Part shown: piece by piece, positions 1 to 5,182 of the stretch | Numbering within the stretch: position 1 is the first letter of the stretch | Layout of the letters: every line of letters begins with the position of its first letter | Assembly: GCA_003249585.1 (NCBI GenBank) | Contig: QKIM01000624.1 | Coordinates: 1 to 5,182 of the forward strand | DNA: 5,182 nt | DNA from: Deltaproteobacteria bacterium | GTDB lineage: Bacteria > Myxococcota_A > Polyangia > HGW-17 | Direction of reading: 5' to 3' | Position numbers and translations under genes: made by a program | The notes under the pieces: generated by a model | Seen by the model: the letters and a program-made list of their open reading frames with translations, nothing else | Told to the model about the DNA's origin: nothing | Databases searched by the model: none

Positions 1-772
1 CACCGGTGGTCTGCCCCGCGCCGTTGAGCTCTTCGAGGCGCGCAAACCCAAAGAGCACGCCATCATCGCCGAGATCGACGGGTACGTCAGTTACGGCTCC
101 GACATGAAGGGTAAGCAGCGGGTTATCATCAGTCCTCCCAAGGGACAGCCCAAGGAATATCTCATCCCGAAGATGAAGCACGTCAAGGTGCGCGAGGGTG
201 AGTATGTCCAGGCCGGCGACGCCCTCATGGAAGGTCCGCCCAACCCCCACGACATCCTCAAGGTGTCCGGTATCGAGAAACTCGCCAACTACCTGGTGGA
301 AGAGGTCCAGGGCGTGTACCGCGTCCAGGGCGTTACCATCAACGACAAGCACATCGAGATGATCGTCCGTCAGATGCTGCGCAAGGTCAAGGTGAACGAG
401 TCCGGTGATACGGACTTCCTCCTGGACGAGTACGTGGACAAGGTCACCTTCGACATGGAGAACCAGCGCATCATGGACGAGGGCAAACGCCCCGCCCAGG
501 GCGAGCCGCTGCTCCTCGGGATCACCAAGGCCTCTCTCTCCACGGAGTCCTTCCTGTCAGCTTCCTCCTTCCAGGAGACCACCCGCGTCATGACCGAGGC
601 GGCCATCTGGAGCAAGGTCGACTACCTCAAGGGTCTCAAGGAGAACGTGATCATGGGCCGCCTCCTCCCCGCCGGGACCGGGTTGCGTGCCTACGATCGC
701 CTCACGTACTTCCAGGAGGATCATGAGTACATCGAGGAAGAGGAAGATCTCGAGATCCCCTATGGTGACTGA
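1..772 (+). CDS. rpoC: DNA-directed RNA polymerase subunit beta' (C-terminal part)
   Basis: This is the 3' end of the gene for the largest catalytic subunit of RNA polymerase; the first whole codon in the window is at 2 and the frame stays open to TGA at 770-772, giving 256 residues. It opens with [20 protein letters not shown], the conserved stretch after the trigger-loop and jaw region. Further family blocks follow: [13 protein letters not shown] (about residue 78), [15 protein letters not shown] (about 105), [15 protein letters not shown] (about 170), [13 protein letters not shown] (about 189) and [17 protein letters not shown] (about 211). These form the beta' C-terminal region that binds near the secondary channel and the omega subunit. 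The protein ends in a short acidic tail ([16 protein letters not shown]), a variable part of the family. rpoB would be expected upstream, outside the window. A likely terminator and a new promoter follow, so rpoC probably ends its own transcription unit. The identity is certain; the gene is cut only by the window edge. Confidence 0.98.
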   Translation, partial: TGGLPRAVELFEARKPKEHAIIAEIDGYVSYGSDMKGKQRVIISPPKGQPKEYLIPKMKHVKVREGEYVQAGDALMEGPPNPHDILKVSGIEKLANYLVEEVQGVYRVQGVTINDKHIEMIVRQMLRKVKVNESGDTDFLLDEYVDKVTFDMENQRIMDEGKRPAQGEPLLLGITKASLSTESFLSASSFQETTRVMTEAAIWSKVDYLKGLKENVIMGRLLPAGTGLRAYDRLTYFQEDHEYIEEEEDLEIPYGD

Positions 773-785
773 TCAAGGGCGAAAA

Positions 786-811
786 AGGGGTTTTTTTCCC
801 AAAATGCCCCT
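786..811 (+). other. A/T-rich imperfect hairpin after rpoC
   Basis: AGGGG plus TTTT (786-794) can pair with AAAA and CCCCT (801-804 and 807-811), with a two-base bulge (TG) on the 3' side and a loop of about six bases. A run of seven T (791-797) lies inside the structure, not after it, so this is not a standard intrinsic terminator on the + strand. It may add to the structure at the rpoC 3' end or protect the mRNA end. Alternative pairings are possible, for example GGGC at 777-780 with GCCC at 806-809. Confidence 0.35.
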
Positions 812-824
812 GAAAAGATCAAAA

Positions 825-847
825 AAAGTCTCCTCCGGGGAGATTTT
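825..847 (+). terminator. Probable intrinsic terminator of the rpoC transcript
   Basis: AAAGTCTCC (825-833) pairs with GGAGATTTT (839-847) around the 5-base loop TCCGG. That is nine pairs, one of them a G-T wobble, with a GC-rich core next to the loop and A/T pairs at the base. The T run is short (four bases) and can itself pair with the upstream A run, so the structure could work on either strand. It lies 53 bases after the rpoC stop and 15 bases before the -35 box of the next promoter, the right place to separate the two units. Efficiency is uncertain because of the short T tract. Confidence 0.55.
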
Positions 848-862
848 CGCCGGGAATTGTGG

Positions 863-890
863 TTGACACTGTCCACCCCTTCCCTATAAT
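863..890 (+). promoter_or_regulatory. Consensus sigma-70 promoter for the rpsL (str) operon
   Basis: TTGACA at 863-868 and TATAAT at 885-890 match both hexamers of the housekeeping sigma-70 consensus exactly, with a 16-bp spacer. The start of transcription is expected near 896-898, giving a leader of about 57-59 bases before rpsL. The bases between the -10 box and the start (891-897, ACCCTCC) are C-rich. In well-studied bacteria such a discriminator goes with ppGpp-sensitive control of ribosomal promoters; that link is inferred here. No clear operator is seen over the boxes. Confidence 0.9.
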
Positions 891-898
891 ACCCTCCG

Positions 899-921
899 TC
901 CTGGACTACAGGTGTCCGGGA
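899..921 (+). promoter_or_regulatory. Hairpin at the 5' end of the rpsL leader
   Basis: TCCTGGAC (899-906) pairs with GTCCGGGA (914-921) around the loop TACAGGT: eight pairs with one T-G wobble. It would form at the very 5' end of the transcript predicted from the promoter at 863-890. Its 3' arm contains most of GGGAGG (918-923), the strongest Shine-Dalgarno-like string in the leader. An alternative pairing of CCTCC (893-897) with GGAGG (919-923) depends on the exact start of transcription. The structure could stabilise the mRNA or control access to GGGAGG; no known ribosomal-protein binding motif was recognised. Confidence 0.5.
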
Positions 922-934
922 GGTTAACTTTCTA

Positions 935-976
935 ATGATAGAGCTGGAAACGAGATGCCAACGATTAATCAGTTAG
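935..976 (+). other. 13-codon leader ORF overlapping the rpsL start
   Basis: ATG at 935 opens a frame coding [13 protein letters not shown] and ends at TAG 974-976, overlapping the first 22 bases of rpsL in another frame. GGGAGG at 918-923 lies 11 bases upstream of this ATG, a longer than ideal gap but a much better Shine-Dalgarno than the one before rpsL. The ATG also sits in the loop of a small stem (TCTA 931-934 with TAGA 939-942). It may couple translation to rpsL, or it may be chance. There is no evidence of a functional peptide. Confidence 0.25.
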
Positions 977-1329
977 TAAGAAAAAGAAGAAAGGCGATCA
1001 AAGCCAAGAGCACGGCGCCTGCGCTGAAATCCTGCCCTCAGAAAAGGGGTGTGTGCGTGCGTGTCTACACCACCACGCCGAAAAAACCCAACTCGGCTCT
1101 TCGTAAGGTTGCCCGTGTGCGCCTCACCAACGGGATGGAAGTCACGACCTACATCCCCGGCGAGTCCCACAACCTCCAGGAGCACTCTGTGGTCCTCATC
1201 AGAGGCGGCCGCGTGAAGGATCTCCCCGGTGTCCGTTACCATGTCGTCCGTGGCACCCTGGACACCGCCGGTGTGGACAGCCGTCGTCAGGGCAGAAGCA
1301 AGTACGGCACCAAGAAACCCAAGAAATAG
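955..1329 (+). CDS. rpsL: 30S ribosomal protein S12
   Basis: S12 lies at the decoding centre of the 30S subunit and helps check codon-anticodon fit. The 124-residue product has the normal family length and the canonical start [10 protein letters not shown]. The loop [20 protein letters not shown] (residues 39-58) and the loop [20 protein letters not shown] (84-103) are the two segments that touch the decoding site. Lys43 and Lys88, where substitutions give streptomycin resistance or dependence in E. coli and other bacteria, are both wild type. Asp89, the site modified by RimO in some bacteria, is present. The basic tail [16 protein letters not shown] binds rRNA. The start at 955 is fixed by family alignment; its own Shine-Dalgarno is weak (GGAA at 946-949). 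It is the first gene after the consensus promoter and is followed after 9 bases by rpsG. A-rich early codons contrast with GC-rich later ones, as usual at strong starts. Confidence 0.99.
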   Translation: MPTINQLVRKRRKAIKAKSTAPALKSCPQKRGVCVRVYTTTPKKPNSALRKVARVRLTNGMEVTTYIPGESHNLQEHSVVLIRGGRVKDLPGVRYHVVRGTLDTAGVDSRRQGRSKYGTKKPKK

Positions 1330-1338
1330 AGGTAGACG

Positions 1339-1827
1339 ATGTCACGCAGAGAACGTGCAACCAAGCGCAAACTGATTCCCGATCCCAAGTACGTGAGCGT
1401 CAACCTTGAGCTCCGCCGGACCATCACCCGTTTCATAAACGGCATCATGCTGGACGGTAAGAAGAGCACCGCCGAGCGCATCGTGTACGGTGCCTTCGAC
1501 ATCATCGACGAGCGCAAGAAAGAAGATCCCATCAAGGTCTTCGAGAAGGCGCTCAACAACATCCGTCCCCGTGTCGAGGTCAAGTCCCGCCGCGTCGGCG
1601 GCTCCACCTATCAGGTTCCCATTGAGGTGAAGCCCCGCAGAGCCCTGGCCCTCGCCATGCGCTGGATCATCGGGTACTCCCGCTCCCGCAGCGAGCATTC
1701 CATGAAGGAGCGCCTTGCCTCCGAGCTCATGGAAGCTGCCGATGGCAGAGGGAACTCCGTGAAAAAACGCGACGATACGCACAAGATGGCAGAGGCCAAC
1801 AAGGCCTACGCCCACTATCGTTGGTAA
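1339..1827 (+). CDS. rpsG: 30S ribosomal protein S7, with a short N-terminal insertion
   Basis: S7 nucleates assembly of the 30S head and contacts the E-site tRNA. The 162-residue product begins [18 protein letters not shown] and carries the family signature [16 protein letters not shown] (37-52), the beta-hairpin [19 protein letters not shown] (79-97) that reaches to the E site, and the closing block [13 protein letters not shown] (150-162). Against E. coli S7 there are six extra residues between DPK(F/Y) and F(I/V)N: 13 residues ([13 protein letters not shown], 19-31) instead of 7. The insertion is in frame and accounts for the length of 162 against the common 156. A good Shine-Dalgarno (AGAGG, 1328-1332) overlaps the rpsL stop, six bases before the ATG. 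The rpsL-rpsG gap of 9 bases has no room for the S7 autoregulatory site known from E. coli. A structured 110-base spacer follows before fusA. Confidence 0.99.
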   Translation: MSRRERATKRKLIPDPKYVSVNLELRRTITRFINGIMLDGKKSTAERIVYGAFDIIDERKKEDPIKVFEKALNNIRPRVEVKSRRVGGSTYQVPIEVKPRRALALAMRWIIGYSRSRSEHSMKERLASELMEAADGRGNSVKKRDDTHKMAEANKAYAHYRW

Positions 1828-1843
1828 ATCTATAATTTCATTA

Positions 1844-1870
1844 AAATAGCAACCTAACGGGAAGCTATTT
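1844..1870 (+). promoter_or_regulatory. Hairpin 1 in the rpsG-fusA spacer
   Basis: AAATAGC (1844-1850) pairs exactly with GCTATTT (1864-1870) across a 13-base loop. It begins 17 bases after the rpsG stop and has no T tract after it, so it does not look like a terminator. It is the first of three hairpins in a spacer much longer than the other gaps of the operon (4-33 bases). It could be part of an RNA control element or mRNA processing site for fusA; this is inferred only from position and pairing. Confidence 0.45.
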
Positions 1871-1883
1871 ACCCCCCGACAGG

Positions 1884-1895
1884 CACCCCTGGGTG
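1884..1895 (+). promoter_or_regulatory. Hairpin 2 in the rpsG-fusA spacer
   Basis: CACC (1884-1887) pairs with GGTG (1892-1895) around the loop CCTG; one more C-G pair is possible if the loop tightens. It is a short, GC-rich stem between the larger hairpin 1 and the fusA-proximal hairpin. On its own it could be chance. It gains weight only as part of the folded 110-base spacer. Confidence 0.3.
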
Positions 1896-1914
1896 AACCG
1901 GCGGAACGTGAGAA

Positions 1915-1932
1915 AGGGTACCTTTGTACCCT
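1915..1932 (+). promoter_or_regulatory. Hairpin 3, directly before the fusA ribosome binding site
   Basis: AGGGTAC (1915-1921) pairs perfectly with GTACCCT (1926-1932) around the tetraloop CTTT: seven Watson-Crick pairs. The stem ends one base before GAGAG (1933-1937), the only Shine-Dalgarno-like string for fusA. A stem here could limit or stack on the ribosome landing site, which makes it a plausible control point for EF-G synthesis relative to S7. No T tract follows, so it is not a terminator. Confidence 0.55.
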
Positions 1933-1943
1933 GAGAGATGGTC

Positions 1944-4067
<2,124 letters not shown>

Positions 4068-4100
4068 CTGTTTCAGGAGTGATTTTCTTTAGGAGCCACA

Positions 4101-4409
4101 ATGCAGATAAGTAGAATCAGAATCAAGTTAAAGGCTTATGATCACAAACTCCTTGATCAATCCGCTACGGAGATCGTGAACACCGCGAAGAACACCGGAG
4201 CGAGAGTGGCGGGGCCCGTCCCCCTCCCGACCAATATCAGCAGATATTGCGTCCTGAGATCGCCACATGTTGACAAGAAGTCCCGTGAGCAGTTCGAGAT
4301 CCGGACGTACAAGCGGCTCATCGACATCCTTGAGCCCACCCAGCAGACTGTGGACGCCCTGATGCGTCTGGACGTGGCTCCAGGTGTGAACGTCGAGATC
4401 AAAACCTGA
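4101..4409 (+). CDS. rpsJ: 30S ribosomal protein S10
   Basis: S10 belongs to the 30S head and, as NusE, joins NusB in transcription antitermination. The 102-residue product has the normal length and starts [20 protein letters not shown]. The block GPVPLPT (38-44), the tip loop ending in SPHV (54-57), and [17 protein letters not shown] (85-101) are all typical. Val57, where changes cause tetracycline or tigecycline resistance in some bacteria, is wild type. Differences from E. coli S10 include NIS at 45-47 in place of RKE, Cys50 for Thr, and Tyr70 for His in EIRTH. AGGAG (4091-4095) lies 5 bases before the ATG and fixes the start. The gene follows fusA directly, with no tuf between, and precedes rplD with no rplC between. 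The first ~25 codons are A/T-rich, continuing the bias of the fusA 3' end. There is no space for a long S10-type leader in front of it. Confidence 0.98.
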   Translation: MQISRIRIKLKAYDHKLLDQSATEIVNTAKNTGARVAGPVPLPTNISRYCVLRSPHVDKKSREQFEIRTYKRLIDILEPTQQTVDALMRLDVAPGVNVEIKT

Positions 4410-4432
4410 TCGGAAGTGAAGGAGATACCATC

Positions 4433-5065
4433 ATGCCCGTTTTCGAAGTATTCAATAAAGAAGGTAAAAAAGTTGACGAGGTCACTCTGTCCGCCGAGGT
4501 TTTCGGTGGTGAAGTGAACCAGCACGTTCTCTGGCTCGTGGTCAAGGCCCAGTTGGCCGCACGTCGTGCCGGCACGCACAAGACCAAGAACAGAAGAGAA
4601 GTCAGCGGCGGCGGGAAGAAACCCTTCCGTCAGAAGGGCACCGGCGGCGCTCGCCAGGGTTCCCGGCGCGCTCCCCACTTCGTCGGTGGTGGCGTGGCCT
4701 TTGGGACCACCCCTCGGAGCTATGTTCAGGGCGTGAACAAGAAGGTCCGCCGCGTCGGCCTCATCTCCGCTCTGAGCCTTCGGGCTTCCGAGAAGAAACT
4801 GGTCCTGCTCGATGACATAGAACTCCCTGAGATCAAGACCAGGAACATGGCTGAGCTCGTGAAGATCTTCGGCGCCAAGAAAGCCCTCGTCGTGGAAAGC
4901 AAGGAAAACCAGAAGGTCGTCCTCTCCACCCGCAACCTCGAGAAGCACAAATGGCTCGCCCCCGAGGCGGTCAACGTGTACGACATTCTCAACCACGACA
5001 CGCTCATCATGAAGGCCTCCACGGCCAAGGCGATCGAAGCGCGGCTGACTGCGCCGGTGAGGTAA
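4433..5065 (+). CDS. rplD: 50S ribosomal protein L4
   Basis: L4 is an early-assembly 50S protein whose extended loop lines the peptide exit tunnel. The 210-residue product starts [20 protein letters not shown]. The tunnel loop is [20 protein letters not shown] (58-77), followed by [20 protein letters not shown] and [16 protein letters not shown], all diagnostic of L4. The C-terminal half has the usual alpha/beta fold, with [19 protein letters not shown] near residue 183. In the loop, Phe65 replaces the common Trp and Gly72 replaces the highly conserved Arg of GTGRAR. This region is where macrolide-resistance changes occur in other bacteria, but no resistance can be claimed. A strong Shine-Dalgarno (AAGGAGA, 4419-4425) precedes the ATG by 7 bases. 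The expected upstream neighbour rplC (L3) is missing; only 23 bases separate rpsJ from rplD. In E. coli L4 also represses the S10 operon through the rpsJ leader, which is absent here. Confidence 0.98.
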   Translation: MPVFEVFNKEGKKVDEVTLSAEVFGGEVNQHVLWLVVKAQLAARRAGTHKTKNRREVSGGGKKPFRQKGTGGARQGSRRAPHFVGGGVAFGTTPRSYVQGVNKKVRRVGLISALSLRASEKKLVLLDDIELPEIKTRNMAELVKIFGAKKALVVESKENQKVVLSTRNLEKHKWLAPEAVNVYDILNHDTLIMKASTAKAIEARLTAPVR

Positions 5066-5069
5066 GAAG

Positions 5070-5182
5070 ATGCTGTTTTCCGAAGATATTATCATCCGTC
5101 CCATCATGACCGAGAAGTGCGTCGCCATGCAGGACAGCGAGCACAAGTACGCGTTCCAGGTGGCCATCGCCGCCAACAAGAT
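5070..5182 (+). CDS. rplW: 50S ribosomal protein L23 (N-terminal part)
   Basis: Thirty-seven full codons lie in the window before it ends. The product begins [20 protein letters not shown] and continues [17 protein letters not shown]. This matches the L23 start pattern, in which IIRP(L/I)xTEK is followed by KYxFxV and A.K. L23 sits at the rim of the peptide exit tunnel and is a docking site for trigger factor and the signal recognition particle. The ATG is 4 bases after the rplD stop, and GAGG (5059-5062), inside the last rplD codons, lies 7 bases before it, so translation is likely coupled to rplD. The order rplD-rplW is the normal S10-operon order; rplB would be expected next, outside the window. 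The gene is truncated only by the window edge. Confidence 0.95.
   Translation, partial: MLFSEDIIIRPIMTEKCVAMQDSEHKYAFQVAIAANK

Noticed and set aside
746..757. Perfect 12-base palindrome GATCTCGAGATC near the rpoC end
   Set aside because: It lies in coding sequence for an acidic Glu/Asp tail, where GAG, GAT and CTC codons make such palindromes likely by chance; it has no second copy nearby.
791..797. Run of seven T as the U tract of a terminator
   Set aside because: The only upstream arm that pairs with AGGGG (786-790) is CCCCT at 757-761, across a 24-base loop that includes the rpoC stop. The run fits better inside the 786-811 hairpin.
955..1329. Streptomycin-resistance allele of rpsL
   Set aside because: Lys43 and Lys88 are both present, so the known resistance sites are wild type.
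1831..1836. TATAAT after rpsG as the -10 box of an internal fusA promoter
   Set aside because: The matching -35 position (about 1808-1813) reads ACGCCC, far from TTGACA, and there is no extended -10 TG. The weaker pair TTGGTA (1821-1826) and TAAAAT (1842-1847) has a 15-bp spacer and is not convincing.
4410..4432. Remnant of rplC in the rpsJ-rplD gap
   Set aside because: The 23 bases are almost wholly a Shine-Dalgarno region and contain no stretch that could be read as an L3 fragment.
4157..5179. Long open frame of 340 codons on the - strand across rpsJ, rplD and rplW
   Set aside because: It lies opposite three certain ribosomal genes, shows no family resemblance, and is explained by GC-rich codons leaving the opposite strand free of stops.

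Overview
The window is a ribosomal and translation-factor gene cluster from a bacterium of moderately high GC. Hand counts give about 66% GC in the middle of fusA. All genes are on the + strand, in the order rpoC (3' end), rpsL, rpsG, fusA, rpsJ, rplD, rplW (5' end). It is therefore a junction of the rpoBC operon, the str operon and the S10 operon. The proteins are clearly bacterial. RpoC, S12 and EF-G look broadly deltaproteobacterial or from a neighbouring Gram-negative phylum, but I cannot place the organism firmly from sequence alone.

Layout. Positions 1-772 hold the C-terminal 256 residues of RNA polymerase beta'. Positions 773-954 are a 182-base intergenic region. It holds one odd A/T-rich hairpin (786-811), a likely intrinsic terminator (825-847), a perfect-consensus sigma-70 promoter (TTGACA, 16 bp, TATAAT; 863-890), a structured 5' leader hairpin (899-921) and a 13-codon leader ORF that overlaps the start of rpsL. 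rpsL (S12) and rpsG (S7) follow, 9 bases apart. A 110-base spacer with three hairpins leads to fusA (EF-G). After 33 bases comes rpsJ (S10), then 23 bases, then rplD (L4), then 4 bases, then rplW (L23), which runs off the end.

How it works together. The promoter at 863-890 would drive a fused str-S10 unit coding for small-subunit proteins S12, S7 and S10, the translocase EF-G, and large-subunit proteins L4 and L23. The strong promoter and the C-rich discriminator fit growth-rate control. The two classic autoregulatory sites known from E. coli cannot sit in their usual places: the S7 site between rpsL and rpsG, and the L4 site in a long rpsJ leader. Those gaps are only 9 and 33 bases here. The folded spacer in front of fusA and the folded leader in front of rpsL are the places where control could have moved.

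What is unusual. The two genes normally expected in this row are absent: tuf (between fusA and rpsJ) and rplC (between rpsJ and rplD). The last ~320 bases of fusA (domain V), the fusA-rpsJ gap and the first ~80 bases of rpsJ drop to about 48% GC with quite different codon choice. This patch sits exactly at the site of the missing tuf and suggests a recombination scar. Smaller oddities are a 6-residue insertion near the N-terminus of S7, substitutions in the exit-tunnel loop of L4, and a rpsL start whose own Shine-Dalgarno is weaker than that of the overlapping mini-ORF. I see no mobile element, CRISPR array, tRNA or defence gene; this is a housekeeping locus with an atypical arrangement, not a new system.
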